In this document: one piece after another, positions 1 through 12,000 of the stretch
How the letters are laid out: each line of letters opens with the position of its first letter
Position numbering within the stretch: position 1 is the first letter of the stretch
Assembly: GCA_026168455.1 (NCBI GenBank)
Contig: CM047428.1
Location: forward strand, 22,410,759-22,474,758
Direction: 5' to 3'
Length of the DNA stretch: 64,000 nucleotides
From: Theocolax elegans
Taxonomy: Eukaryota > Arthropoda > Insecta > Hymenoptera > Cerocephalidae
Made by a program: the position numbers and the translations under genes
Notes under the pieces: model-generated
Databases searched by the model: none
Told to the model about the DNA's origin: nothing
What the model saw: only the letters and a program-made list of their open reading frames with translations

Positions 1-1270
1 CAAAAGCAAATTTTTCTATATTGTTTAATCTAGCAGGACATGTTAACCCTACCGCACAAGTAACTCTAAAGTGAGGAAACATTTCTTTGTGCTGTTTAGA
101 TGAGTCACATTATATATAGTATATATATATATATTTATTTTTTGTTTCTAGTTGAACTTATAGAGGTTAATATTTCAGAGACATATATAGTGATGCCTGT
201 TAGTAGCCCAACTATGTAAGAAAAAACTTCAACATTAATCTTATTAATGTATCTTATATAGTTATAAAAATGTAAATATCTTGAACTTATAAAATGTATA
301 AAATTTAACAATGCATATTATAGGATAATTCAAATTTAATATAGTACTTATTTGTAAGATATTCTTAAAATTAAATATTTCTAATCATTTGATAATTTGT
401 TTGAACAGAGCATGTTTGTGATTGTTAAATGGCATTTCAACGTCTATATTTACCCTATATACCTAATCAACAAAACAAAAGTTGATAAAAGAAAATAATA
501 CTATTTTACGTATACTGTTATTATACTTTTATTAATCAATTTTTATGCTCCCTACGTTACTGAGTGAAATCAAAATTTGATATAATTGAAAGAGATAAAT
601 ATTTAAAATTCTAAGTCTCCATTTATCCGCTAAATATTAGCCAAAAATATTCATTATTTAAAAAAAATCAAAAAATTGTGATTCGTTTTGAATATAACTA
701 CAAATTGTGCAAAAACTATTGTATATTTGGGAAAAGGTTTTCATGAAAAAACTAATAAATATTAATAATAGAATAATAAGAAAAAACGAAGGGCAATAAA
801 CTCTTAGACTTAGATAAATTAATGACATTTATTGGATGGTAAGTTACAGAAGGGCAAAAATTGGATTTGGAATATAATTGTTATTATTATTATTATTTAT
901 ATTGAATCAAAAAAATTTATATAAAATTTTTGGAGAGTACAATACTCAATTGTTTTGTAAAATATCATAATAAATTGGACATAATTAAAAAAGTATTATA
1001 AATTTATAAAATTTTAAGAGTTAAATGCCCTTTATTTACAAACTGTATACATGTTCTAAATTTTAAATCAACATTAGTTTTTGAAATACTTGACTTTTTT
1101 TATAAATTAATGTTCTACTTTGATTTCATCAAATTGTACGCTATTTTTTGATCGGTGAGGCAAGAATGGTAAAAATTAAGTAAGAAACCTCATTAAAAAA
1201 TTGAAAAATAATCAAAATCAATGAAAACTCTTAGAATTTTACAAACTAATACTGTCTTAAATACCTCCGA
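1..1270. other. Patronin intron, AT-rich, no gene seen
   Basis: This is intron 3' of the CH-domain exon when read on the minus strand. I looked on the minus strand for the next Patronin exon, which should complete the CH domain after the Met-Arg-Gly at the end of exon 2046-2506, and did not find it. It therefore probably lies left of the window. The stretch is low-complexity AT-rich DNA with a short AT run near 120-135. Confidence 0.5.
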
Positions 1271-1960
1271 TTTTACGTCTCTATTTCCGTCGATAAAGCA
1301 GGAATTACGAAAATTGTACCCTTCTTAAGGGGGTGGCTTACCCGGTGGATTACCGACCGAGACAAAAAAGGTAATTATTACATTTATTTGAAAAAATACG
1401 CAATTGTATGCAAAACCCAAACACAGAAGCACTAAATCATTCAATAATAAGTCATTCTACAAAGTTCCAGATCAATACAACACAGACACCCTAAAAAATC
1501 TCTGCACCGAATAATCACAAACAATCGTACATTTTCGGTGCAAAAATTTTTTAGGGTGTCTTTGTTGTATTGACTTGAAACTTTGTAAAATGACTTATTA
1601 CTTAATTATCTAATGCTTTTGTATTCGGATTTTACATAAAATTGCGCATTTTTTTAAATAAATGGAATAATTATCTCTTTTTGCTCAGTCGGTAACCTAC
1701 CGGGTATGCCACCTCCTTAAACGAATCTACATCGAATACCCCATTGCTGAAATAAAATAGAAAACATCCCATTTTACACTACTTCTCCGTCGATAAGGCA
1801 GATATAACAAAATTGTAACCCACCATTCCTGTAAACAAACCTATATCAAATTTCCTAATACTGAAATACAAAAAATTCCGATCTACGCTACTTCTCCGTC
1901 GATAAGGCAGATATAACAAAATTTTAACCCATCATTTCCGTAAATAAACCTATATCAAAT
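1271..1960. repeat. 109-bp tandem repeat, three copies, one split by a MITE
   Basis: The phrase CTTCTCCGTCGATAAGGCAG recurs at 1782 and 1891, and in diverged form at about 1281, each time followed by an AAAATTGTAACCC-like stretch. The last two copies are 109 bp apart. The first copy is interrupted shortly after this phrase by the inverted-repeat element at 1324-1721, so the array is older than that insertion. Function unknown. Confidence 0.75.
1324..1721. mobile_element. Fold-back MITE, family A, copy 1
   Basis: The two halves form a long inverted repeat. CTTAAGGGGGTGGCTTACCC at the left reappears reverse-complemented as the GGTATGCCACCTCCTTAA end at the right. Pairing continues through the TACCGACCGAG box, the AATTATTACATTTATTT stretch and the ACACCCTAAAA block to a central loop near 1505-1550. 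There is no coding capacity. A second copy in opposite orientation lies at 61190-61542. It is a non-autonomous element whose transposase family is not determined. Confidence 0.85.
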
Positions 1961-2045
1961 TCCCAACGCTCAAATAACCACCACCAGTTTCCGAAAACAA
2001 ACGTATACAAACACCCCGATAAAAAAAATGGTGAAAAATACACAC

Positions 2046-2506
2046 CCTCTCATATAGGTGACATCTTCAGGCTGCATATGGAAGATCGGATAAGGCAAAC
2101 ACCTGATGCAAAAGGTATGAACAAGGGCGAGATTGTGAAGAGCATCGGCGACCGAGGGTCTCTTCGAGACACGAATCTCAGTCCAATTGAGCTCACCAGG
2201 GCAGTAATATGCGACGACCGCAGCGAGTCCAACACCGTCGCACAACGATTGCAAATCTTTGGCTGGTGGTAATTCCGGTAATAAGCGTCCCTTGTCGTTG
2301 CTCGTATCCTCCAATTGGATTTTGGCGATCAGGGCGGACGAGGCATGGTTTATCCACATAAGTAAACCTCGCTCGTGGTCACTCGGTGAATCCAGGTGGC
2401 GCGGTTGTGGATCGAAACGCTGGATCGCCGCTACCACTCGGTCACTCGTCACCACCTCCTTCGCGTACAAGACCATAAGGCCTTCTATCACAGCCATATG
2501 AGCGGA
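2046..2506 (-). CDS. Patronin: Patronin (CAMSAP) exon carrying most of the CH domain
   Basis: Third Patronin coding exon visible in the window. On the minus strand it starts after the acceptor tgtgattccag at TCC GCT CAT ATG (Ser-Ala-His-Met) and ends at AGAGG before gtgtgt, in phase 2. The translation begins SAHMAVIEGLMVLYAKE. It contains the CAMSAP-type calponin-homology domain, starting near LLMWINHASSAL and including LCDGVGLAAVVAYYCP and SVADALHNLALVH, and ends in FHMQPEDVTYMRG. Patronin/CAMSAP proteins bind and protect free microtubule minus ends, and the CH domain is a conserved N-terminal module of the family. The C-terminal part of the CH domain, the coiled coils and the CKK domain must lie in exons left of base 1. 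The open frame runs past the donor to about 1970, but that tail is intronic. Identification is from remembered family conservation and is strong. Confidence 0.93.
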
Positions 2507-2751
2507 CTGGAATCACACATTTTGGATTATTATTTTTTTTGCTAGTTATTGGAAAAGAGAGAGAGAGATAAAAGTTGGAATGGGTGATGATAAAGGGGCG
2601 GTATAATGGATTGTTACCGACCGAGTTCATTATAAGAGGATTATATGTGTGATTGTTACCGATCGAACGAAATATCTTAGGTATTACTTTTACCGACTGA
2701 GATGTATTTTTTTACATAATCAACATTTAACCTCTCTACCATACTATCAAA

Positions 2752-3034
2752 CGCGATAATTGGAAATAAATCTGTAAATAAACGAGTATGTGAAAAAAAT
2801 AAGAGGAGACATTTTCGTTTATATCAATAATCTAACTGTGCGATAAATTTTAGACTAACATATTATTGTTTTTTTTTTTTTTGAGAACCATCCTTTATTG
2901 ACAAATGTCAACTCTGTGCACTACAATGAAGTTAAGATTACATTTTTTGGTGATAAATAATTGATAAACGAAGACAACTCTTCTCGTTTATCAATAATTC
3001 TGGTTTATTTACAGATTTATTACCAACTAACGCG
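2752..3034. repeat. Degenerate inverted repeat (MITE relic)
   Basis: The left arm CGCGATAATTGGAAATAAAT, followed by CTGTAAATAAACGAG, pairs with a right arm ending in ATTTACAGATTTATTACCAA and CTAACGCG. A second pair of blocks containing TCGTTTAT lies further in. A run of T at 2867-2881 sits inside. No coding capacity. Confidence 0.6.
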
Positions 3035-3090
3035 ATTTTCTGTAAAGTAGGGATGATAAATAGTGATTGGCACCCTCTTATTAAGAAACA

Positions 3091-3235
3091 TTAAGAGGAC
3101 GTCGAAGATGGCTTTTTTACCGTCACATAAACGTCAAATTTTTCCATTTCTCTTAAAAATACTGCGAAAATAATTCACATCTAAATAAATTTAACGTGTA
3201 TTACAGTTTCGCACTATTCTTCCGTATAACTAAAC
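3091..3235. repeat. Dispersed repeat relic shared with 26.9-27.0 kb
   Basis: AAGAGGACGTCG and CAGTTTCGCACTATTCTTC both occur here and in the same order and orientation at about 26883-27000. The spacing between them is similar, and ATAAAATTTTATCAG lies downstream. The two segments are therefore diverged copies of one element. Confidence 0.6.
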
Positions 3236-3850
3236 GTACTTGGATAAAATTTTATCAGTTTATTTAAAATACTATACTAAATTGGGGTCAAATTTTGAAA
3301 ATACGGAAAATTGAAAAAAAATTTTTTGCTATTTTTCTTATGTAATGCTTTTTAATCTAATAATGTTGTGTGAATTCTTATATTAAATTCTGTAAAATTC
3401 TTGCATTTAATTATTTAATAATATTAAAACTTCATTTGGTGGATGAAAGTAGGTATTTATTGCATGAGAATACGATTTATAGAGCCATCTAACGACGTGT
3501 ATTTTGGTATAATAATAAATTATCATGAACTTAGTAGTCAATGGGTAAAAATATTGAACGATCATTGTCACTTCATCAAGAAAAATTAAAAAAGCCAGGC
3601 AAATTCCTACTTATCCTACTCAATTGTTATCGACCGGGCAACGTATTTCAAAATTGCTTGACAATGTCCCCTGCATATTGGACTCTTAGTAAATTTTTTT
3701 AAACGGACGCAATAATTGACGTATTTTACTCCGTCGGTAACAATCAATTACAATCACCTGACAATTTTCTCTCATATCCAAAAAATGGTAGATGATGTAT
3801 ATACAGGTATGTAATGGCGAGGAAAAAAAAAGAACGAAAGGGTAATATAC

Positions 3851-4066
3851 CATTTTAAGTGGTGAATTTTGAATGAGTATCGTCTCGGTAAGTGGCGTGC
3901 TATTTGGCTCGGCAACGTAGATGCCTTTTCTCGCGAGGGCCTGCAGTATGCCAGTATGATTCTGATTGTGGTAATTTGGATCCGAGTAGATGTTCGCCAG
4001 AGCCAGGCAGTAGAGTTCCGCATTTGAAAGCGCGTGCACGATTTGCGGTTTCAGGTGCTCCTGATC
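3851..4066 (-). CDS. Patronin: Patronin (CAMSAP) exon, N-terminal conserved region
   Basis: Second Patronin coding exon in the window, 216 nt or 72 codons, phase 0 at both ends. The acceptor is ttctgttag and the donor follows ATG as gtatat. Read on the minus strand it begins DQEHLKPQIVHALSNAELYC and ends PLTETILIQNSPLKM. This matches the conserved CAMSAP N-terminal segment between the QRASVKWL motif and the CH domain. The codon read as a possible start at 4037-4039 is GTG (Val) inside the exon, so it is not a start. Joined to the neighbouring exons the frame is continuous. No break or odd residue was seen. Confidence 0.93.
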
Positions 4067-4215
4067 CTAACAGAATAGCATTGGTAATGTGCGTTCATAA
4101 CCTATATGCGATCTTACATATTTTGTACATTGTATTCGTTTTGTGAGATATGCAGTAACGGTAATGAATTTTTCAAAGCGTTGTTTATAACAAGAAAAAA
4201 TAAATAACATATATA

Positions 4216-4658
4216 TAGGGTGTTGATAAAAGTAACGGAACCCTTTGTCCAACATACCTCTCTTTAAGGGGATGTCGAACTCAAAAAATAGTCATTTTTC
4301 CATTTTTTTATAAACAAATAAATACGTTTTTTTTTAAAGTCTGAACGTCAGACCCATAGGCATGTTTTGTACAATTTACCCAATTTTTTCCAGATTTTTA
4401 AATCCATAATTTGACTACTATGATTGGGTTGAAAATTTATGCCTTCTTTGACTAATAATTACCTGCCAAAAATTGTTTACTCAATTTTATTATAAAAATG
4501 AATTTTTCTTTAAAAAATCAAAACGTTTAGCCCTTCCTTATGTTTTAAGTTATCCGTATGAATCTTTTCAGATTTTTAATTCAATACTTTTGATAGAATT
4601 TTTGAGTTGAAACGTACAGATTCCTGTAACCCGTTCCGATACTTTTGTTGACGGCCTG
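4216..4658 (+). mobile_element. Mariner-like MITE built of two related monomers
   Basis: The ends are imperfect terminal inverted repeats: TAGGGTGTTGATAAAAGTAA on the left, and CAGGCCGTCAACAAAAGTAT when the right end is reverse-complemented. Both ends abut TA dinucleotides (4214-4215, 4659-4660), as expected for Tc1/mariner target duplication. The interior holds two related halves, each with a CAGATTTTTAA box. It resembles the stretch 60826-61190, which shares TTAAGGGGATGTCG and CCCTTCCTTAT. No transposase is encoded. Confidence 0.65.
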
Positions 4659-4680
4659 TATGTATGTGATTGTAGATATA

Positions 4681-4819
4681 GACGCTAGGAAGCGTTTTGT
4701 ATGAACTTTGAGCATTGATACGATATTTTTAAAGTTACCAAAACATAAATACTATGAGAACTATAACTAAACAAATTCATACGAGACGCATCGTCCTAGC
4801 GTCCGCACTGACCATGACC
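4681..4819. repeat. Short hairpin element, copy 1
   Basis: GACGCTAGGAAGCGTTTTGT at the left pairs imperfectly with ACGCATCGTCCTAGCGTC at the right, followed by CACTGACCATGACC. A related copy lies at 4977-5115. No coding capacity. Confidence 0.65.
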
Positions 4820-4976
4820 AAAAAGAAAGGTATTTTCTACGCCAAATTAGGTAGTGATAAAGAAAAATAGACACTAAAAACTAAAATCAAACAAAAAGTT
4901 AATAAATGAACATTTCATAATTGATATAGTAAAAAGCGAGGTCAAAAGATCTAAAAATGTATGTTATTGTACATCT

Positions 4977-5115
4977 GGTCGCTAGGGAGCGTTTTACATG
5001 AATTTTTTTAAGTTATAAACCAATTTCAGATATTTCGACCTTAACCTTTTTGGCTTTATATAACAAATTCATACAAAACACCCCACTTCGACCTAGCGTC
5101 CGGACTGACCGTGAC
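4977..5115. repeat. Short hairpin element, copy 2
   Basis: GGTCGCTAGGGAGCGTTTTA at the left and CGACCTAGCGTC, followed by CGGACTGACCGTGAC, at the right repeat the plan of the copy at 4681-4819. Both copies share the AATTCATAC inner box and the terminal ACTGACC phrase. Confidence 0.65.
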
Positions 5116-5226
5116 AACAAATAAAAAACTTTCAAAAGAAAAAAATTAATTTTTTTTTCTAAATAACTAAAATATTACTAGAATTTAAAATTATACCAAA
5201 AAAATTAGTGAATAAACTATCATTAC

Positions 5227-5322
5227 CTCGTGATCGCGATAATAAGGCTCCCGAAGTTTTTCGGGGACGCGATTGTTGTAAGCCTTCGACAGGAGCCATT
5301 TTACGGAGGCACGTTGTTTGGC
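5227..5322 (-). CDS. Patronin: Patronin (CAMSAP) exon with the QRASVKWLLSKA motif
   Basis: This 96-nt exon (32 codons, phase 0 on both sides) is too short and too intron-bounded to show as a normal ORF. On the minus strand the acceptor is ttctgtttcag, the exon reads GCC AAA CAA CGT, and it ends CAC GAG before gtaatg. The translation starts AKQRASVKWLLSKAYNNRVP and ends YYRDHE, which runs in frame into DQEHLKPQ of the next exon. This is the hallmark N-terminal motif of Patronin/CAMSAP proteins. The initiator Met must lie in an exon further right on the plus-strand coordinate. I did not find it with confidence, so the true intron may exceed 58 kb. Confidence 0.92.
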
Positions 5323-7299
5323 CTGAAACAGAAAAAATAAAACTTATTTATAAAAGAAAAATAAAAAGAAACAAATTTAAAATTCGTGTGAGTGACAATT
5401 CTGTAAGTGTTTGACAATTGACCCAATTCGCATGTATTCCATCTAATCGAGTAGACGAATGTGATAGTATATAAAATGCTGGTCACACTTCAAACTGAAT
5501 TGGTCCGTCTGTAGATCACGTCAGACGTTGCACAATATGGTTTAATCTAATTTTTCTTTTCTTTTTTTTTTAGGAAAGTATCCGTTTCTCTTTTATAAAT
5601 AAAGTATAATATGGTTGATAGACATTAAATTATCATTTGACTTTTATTATCGTAATGAAACTTTTATTTTTAATATAAAAAAATGGCCAATAAGTTGGTA
5701 ATTAATGGATAATCAATCGTTTCTATTACCCTCAAAATCTTCAATTAATATACGGTGCACGCAATTTATGAAAATGATAATTGAAATGTTACATTTCACT
5801 CAAAAATTTATTTATTCGGAAAAAATCGTGACCGATATTAAAATTATTTACGTTTCGTCAAATCGGGTTAACATTTCAATTTTCTACTTTATTTGTCAAT
5901 TTTACTTTTGAATATGAGATTTATATTTAAAAATAGATATAAATATTTTTCAGAACACAACAATTACTTTGAAGTAATTACAAAAATTAATTCTGATTCA
6001 TTATTTAATAAAATTTAATTCTTTCTAGAAAATAAACATTTATTTTAAGTACGAAAGGTAAAAAAAAAATATTTCTGGCTCAAAGCAAAAGTTAACAAAT
6101 CCTTTATATAATGAAAATTAGTTATTCTTTATTTTTAATTTTTATTAATTTTTTAGTAGTTAATCATTTATTAATTCTTTATTAAGGTAACTTGCCGACC
6201 TTAATTAAATATGTTTAATTAAACGATTCATCCATTGAACAAAAACCACAAACTTTTTTCAACAATCCTACAAGAAAAATAATTAAGAAAGGTTTATTGT
6301 AAGTTTTTTAACAAATTAAAAATTTACCACATAATTTTCCTTTTGAAACATTAAATAAGAAAAAAAAGAATTAATTCTTAAATTGTAAATAAAAATGTAT
6401 ATATTTTTTATAATTAAAAAAAACCTTGTAACTGTTTAACGATTATTATTTTATTTTATAAAACTGTATATAATACTTTTAAACTTTTTAAGTTTTTAAT
6501 AAAATAATTAATTATTTCGAATTCATTTCAAGTATCATTGTATTGATAAAAAAATAATTTACGCTCTAACCGATAATTAGAAAAAAATATATTTAAACAT
6601 TAATTAATTGATTGATAATAATTCTTAATAATTTTGTATTTCAACCAACCCTTGCAAATTATTCTTTTTCAGTTTCTTCATTCATTTTTCATTCAGGTTA
6701 AAAAAATAGAATAAGAGTACACGCTCAAACCGAAGACGAAGAAATAATTGAGGGAGATCAAAATTTTTGGAAAGCGCGACTAATACGACGATTTTTATAT
6801 CGGTGGGCGAGCGATGAAGCAACCGAGAGCGAATCTGCCACGAAGCGTGAAATTGCGCAGCTGCGAGAATAAAAAAAACTATATGGAATCGCAACTTGTG
6901 GGTTCACGTAAAATATAAATAACTAAAAATTTTTTACCAATGTGATTTTACAAGTCGTAAATTTCCATATAGTTGTAGTAAATCTGTAGATCAAGAAATG
7001 AATTTTTGATTTCTATATATTTTTGCGTATCGTGCGATTTTGGGTACGACGAAGTACTTTTTAAGAGGAAATGTTGCTTTGTTTTTGTATTAAATTCTTC
7101 TTTCCTATAAAGCTTAAATTACCAGATTTTTTATTCAAAATTTTGAAGATAATTTTTGAGTCATTGACGGTACAAGTTTTATTATTTTGCATCTTACTGA
7201 CATCTATACCTCATCGACAATGTGCTGTTAATTTAATTGTATTTCAAATTTTTATATTATTTATAAAGTGTATCACCTTTTCAATTCTAATTTTTCTTC
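5323..7299. other. Long Patronin 5' intron, AT-rich, no gene seen
   Basis: Start of the long region right of the last visible Patronin exon. It is mostly A/T-rich simple DNA. A small island of higher GC at about 6720-6880 shows weak purine runs but no convincing ORF or known motif. Open frames here have skewed Phe/Ile/Lys composition typical of noncoding AT-rich DNA. Confidence 0.5.
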
Positions 7300-7371
7300 G
7301 TGAGCCATTTACATATTTTAACTCAATATAATGCGATGCTCAAGATTGATAAAGGTAGGTCCCTGTAATTC
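7300..7371 (+). repeat. Box1/box2 monomer copy
   Basis: Carries GATAAAGGTAGGTCCCTGTA at 7348 followed by ATT, the best match to the box-2 consensus of the dispersed monomer family. The upstream box 1 is weak here. Confidence 0.45.
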
Positions 7372-7799
7372 AATTGAACTGAATACTAATTTTTTAAATC
7401 AATTCTAAAGCATCTTTACGTTTCTTTGGTTATCAATATAAAAAAATAAATAGAAGTCGTTTCAAATACTTTGATTTTCGTAGTTAAACGATTATGACCA
7501 ATTTTACCTATACACCTTTTAGTAGATCATTAAAAAAACTATCTGTCGGTAATTAACGAGCTGTAAATCATACAGTAGAATTTCGATCGAAGAAAAAATA
7601 TGGATCATCATTATAACAATATAACTGTACTTTTAATAAACTTCTTACAAAATTGATACTCTCGTGGTAATAAATCTTCTCTTATCGTTTGACACATCTA
7701 TAGACAAACTCCTTTTATTAAAAAAAAGCAGCTAATCTCTAAATTGATAATTAAATTGATAGATTGTAGATTTTTCAAAATTTTCTATTAATTTTCTAC

Positions 7800-8050
7800 T
7801 TTAACATAACCTATAGGTTATACATAAAAAAACAATTTGATATTTTATTATTAATTTGTCGATAAATATTATCATTTTTCGATATTTATTATTCATTTTT
7901 CTAACATAACCCAAAAAATACAAATTTGTTATTTATTATATATCCTAAAAAAATGTAAATAATTTATTATCGGATTTTCAAAGTTTACGATTAATTATTA
8001 TAAATTAATGATTATAAATTAATTTATCAATTTCAGCATAACCCAAAAAA
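7800..8050. repeat. Degenerate AT-rich tandem repeat with ACATAACC boxes
   Basis: TAACATAACC at 7802, TAACATAACCCAAAAAATAC at about 7902 and CATAACCCAAAAAAGAAATG at about 8036 mark roughly 100-135-bp units. Between them are runs of TATTATT and AATTAAT. Confidence 0.4.
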
Positions 8051-8684
8051 GAAATGTATATTTTAAAAATATTTTAATAATCATACGAGAATCTTTAAAG
8101 ATGATATAATGTTTTTTTTTAAAGCAAAAAGAGAATATAAACTTATACCCACTAAAAACTTGAATAAACTCAATGAATGCAGTGAGGACAAAAATAAAGA
8201 GGTCGCGATATGTGTGTGTGTGTGAATGTAAGTGCATATATAGGAAGCGATCTCGATTCCGCGGAGTAGAGAGAGAACGGATAACTTCATGGGCCGTTGG
8301 TTGCAAGCCTTCCGTAATGTCTGGACGAGCACTTATATGCCGTATGTGCGTGTCTATAAAGAAATTCACGCGTATTAGACGTGGCATACCCAGCGTCCAT
8401 GGTTATCAGAGATGAATGGTATTGAATTTTCGCGGAGGAAATACATGATATATTATATATATTGCAGTCCAAGATTTTTCTCGAATTTTCGATTCAGAGG
8501 TATTTTGTTGTCGTTTGCCGTGGGACCGTTCAATTGTTAAAGTTTATAAAAATAATTTTTTCGAAGGTTCTTTTCTGATTTTTTAAAAATAATATTTTTA
8601 TATATTATTTAAAATAATTATATTTTTTTTAAGTAGATATAATCAATAATATTTCGCATACTTTCTTTGTGAACGTTTTTTTTT

Positions 8685-8757
8685 CAGATTTTTCGTTAAA
8701 TGTAGTCATTAGAATTTTAAATATGTCGATAAAGGTAGATTATTTCTGTATTTTAGA
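8685..8757 (+). repeat. Box1/box2 monomer copy, exon-like
   Basis: A T-run ending TTTCAG at 8687 is followed after 47 nt by GATAAAG|GTAGAT at 8734/8735. The layout resembles a tiny exon with 3' and 5' splice sites on the plus strand. It belongs to the dispersed monomer family. There is no evidence that it is spliced. Confidence 0.5.
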
Positions 8758-8999
8758 ATAGATTTATTTTAAATATTTGGTTTTACTTTTGAATATATAT
8801 ACTTTTTTTATCAATATCTTCCTTTTTTTAATGAATACCTTTTATACAATTATTAAGATACCGTCTATACGCGTTGTTGATTCATACTTATTGACCATCT
8901 GATATTAATTCAATTTTCATGTCCTAACAAGTCTAAAAAAAGTCTCTCTGTTCCGTTGGATTATTCCACCTTATTACATACTTTCCATGGGATTTTTTT

Positions 9000-9065
9000 C
9001 AGTTTTTCGATCAATTGTTTTATTGCAATATTTTAGGATAGTAAAGGTAGTTCCCTGTAATTTAA
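9000..9065 (+). repeat. Box1/box2 monomer copy, exon-like
   Basis: TTTTTTTCAG ending at 9002, then 44 nt, then AGTAAAG|GTAGTTCCCTGT with the boundary at 9046/9047. Same plan as the copy at 8685. Confidence 0.5.
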
Positions 9066-12000
9066 AATTACCGATCACATGATAGTTATTGAATCATTGT
9101 TATTTGAAAACTGAACTCCGTTGAAGATTTACACGTACAACAAACTTTCTTTGTGAATTTTGATCGATTTTTTTTTATTGAATAAATATAATTATTTTTT
9201 TAAGTCATTGCGTGATACACAATTTAAAGAAAATAAATAAAGAAAACAAACAATTACTTGGTGTACAATTTATTATTTTTTTCTTTATTATCCGAACGAA
9301 CTGACCGGAAATTGTTTTACATTACCGAGATTCATTCTTATGTCATGGTTTAGTAATTCTTAAGTAATTGATCTACACATAACCTCACACTTATAATATG
9401 TAAAATAATGGAAAGTTAATTATCTTCGGAATTAATTGCGATCATTTTTTTTATCTCTATACGTATATTGTTGGAAAAAGTAGAAAAAAATGTATATAAG
9501 ATTAAAATACATAGTGAAAAAAAGTTAGGTTATTAAAAGATTGTAGGTCAAGATTTGGTTATTTACAAGTCAATTTACGGCTTGGTCAGGTTGTTGTGTG
9601 ACGGTGCACTAAACATAGTCATTAGCCAGTTATTTAATTAAACGTGAATCATTATATGTATACACACATACACACACGTTTTCTTCTTTTTCTTCCTTAC
9701 GTTCTTGAACACGCTACCGACACATTCTTTTGTGCAGACCCTTAAACAAAATTGCCCGTGGATGCGCGTCGAGTGAGGATGAGTTTTTTTTTACATAAAT
9801 ATTTTGAACGATGTCTTTTGGGCTTTCGTTTTGTGATTTTGTTATATTCGAATTTAATGATTTCTACTTTACCGACGTTGAATAATAGATAGAATTTTAC
9901 GTGTGAAATTAAGGAGAGTTTGTTGCTTGTCTTGTAACTTTTATGGTTTTGAGAATTTTAAAATGAAGGTTAACATTCGTTGAACATAACCTCAAATTTT
10001 ATGAATTGTTTAATAAGAGATTTCTTTTAAAGTAACAAATATGCATCGCCTGACACTTAGCAGACATATAAATTATTGAGTAATGAACTGTTGTTATAAA
10101 TTTCGTTTGAAAGGATACTAATTTTGTGTTTGTGATTTTATTTCTTACGCTCAGTCGATAAGGTAGAAAAGATGAAAATTCGGATTAGTTTTCTATGGAT
10201 ATTGATTTTAAAATTCATTGATTTTGGTTTTTCTTATTTATAAGAGAAATAATTGTATATTAAAAAAAATTTCCGTCGGGTCTGAATAACTTTCACTATA
10301 AAAATCCATTCCATTTTTATTTTATTAGCTTAAACCCCAATAATTCAATTTGTTATAATAGTAGATCCTTAAGAATCTAAAATTTCCTCCAAAAAAGAAA
10401 AGAAAGACAATTAAAATTAATTAACAAAAAAAAAAGAAAAATATTTCCATTGCAATCTAAAAAAGAAAAAAGGTAAAATACAATGTTCAAATCGATAACA
10501 GTTAGTGCCTACACGATGTAGCAGAATAGACGAGAAGGAAATCGTTCGCATAATTCAACCGCCAAACGAGAAACTGCACTCGGACACGCGATCCCGTCAA
10601 GACGGAAGTTTCATGGTGGACGCGCCTTGGAAAAAAAAGAAGAAACACACGTCGCTTCTATAAAAAGATGCCCTGTCATCGCGAGAGCGCACACATACAC
10701 ATAAAAGAAAATTCCCTTTTCATTATAACCTCAATGATGACCACCTCGGTTGGTACCCTTCGAAGCTCTATGATTATATTATTATAGTACGGACATTATG
10801 CATTCGGTATCATCATAAATGTTGATTCTATTGTTTATTTTATTTTGCACATTTCGTTTTTCGACGTCCATCGTTGTTATATTACGTTACATTTCTTTTT
10901 TATTTGATAAGAGTTTGACTGACATTTGAAAAAGAAAAATCTCGTCTTCGAAATGCGAAAACTTTTACAGTCCATCTACTGGACGATATGGAGGCAAATT
11001 TGATAATTAAATTTTTAGAAATATGTAATACAATTAATTTATTAATGTGATATCTATAATAACATAATGTAAAAAATATGGACATACGATAATCTTAAAG
11101 TTTGAAAAAATAGTACTGTCAATTGATGATCAATTATCAAATATAATTTTGGTGGAGGAAAATAACGAGATCACGTGACATGCCGCTTAACCGGACTTGA
11201 TCGTTCGTTTATTGACGGAGTCACTGTACGTTTGAAATGAAAAAAAAAATTATCGATTAAATGAAAATCAAATGTCAATTATATTTTTTTTCATGAAATA
11301 TTAACATTTTTAAAAAGTAATAAAATAAAAGAATTCTTGCAACAATTCGTCTCGTTGTGTTTATCGTGGTTAAATCTCGCTTTCAAATAAATTTTACCTT
11401 GTACATGGTAGAGTTCATTCTTCAAGAGGATATCGTAGTCTATACAAAACTATACACTTACCGACATTATCGTACTTTTCGTTATTTAGTTACAATTTGT
11501 TGATATTTACTTATTATTTTTATCATCGCGTATTTTTTAATACATATCAAATGTGCGATGACAGGAATAATTATGTAAAAATCAAAAACAAATTTAAATA
11601 ACGAAAAATGCATTATAGAAATCTGTAATTAGCTATACAACACCCCCTTAATATACGTAACATTTAAACGATGCAAAAATGTTTTAAGAAGTGTAAGTAT
11701 TGACAAATATAAGAAAATTAAAAAATCCAATTATCGTTTTACTTTTCTACGTTAATTTTAGAGCGTTTGAATCAATTTATAAGATTTACATTTAAGAGGT
11801 TAGGAAATACCTATGCGTAATTCACAATAAAGTACAAGTATATAAATTACTCGATAAATTTTCTCAACGTGTACAAGTCGATGTAACATCTCGGTTTATA
11901 CAGAAATCCTTAAAAAAATAAAAAAAAATATCTCGTAAATAAAAAAAAACTCCGAGACCGATAATACATCTTCGAAAAATACATCGAACAATACCTGTTG

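Larger units (their letters stand above)
2507..3850 (-). other. Patronin intron between CH exon and preceding exon
   Basis: This 1344-bp phase-0 intron has borders gtatattacc (5') and gattccag (3'). It holds repeat debris: TACCGACYGAG-type boxes at 2617, 2655 and 2690, the inverted repeat 2752-3034, and a relic sharing phrases with the element near 26.9 kb. No coding sequence was seen inside it. Confidence 0.85.
4067..5226 (-). other. Patronin intron between first two visible exons
   Basis: Phase-0 intron of 1160 bp, with donor GAG|gtaatg and acceptor ttctgttag. Most of it is made of inserted repeats: the mariner-like MITE at 4216-4658 and two small hairpin elements at 4681-4819 and 4977-5115. 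No coding sequence was seen. Confidence 0.85.

Noticed and set aside
4455..4480. Second ratchet-like site, minus strand tttttggcag|gtaatt
   Set aside because: It lies inside the mariner-like repeat within a short 1.2-kb intron, where recursive splicing has no role.
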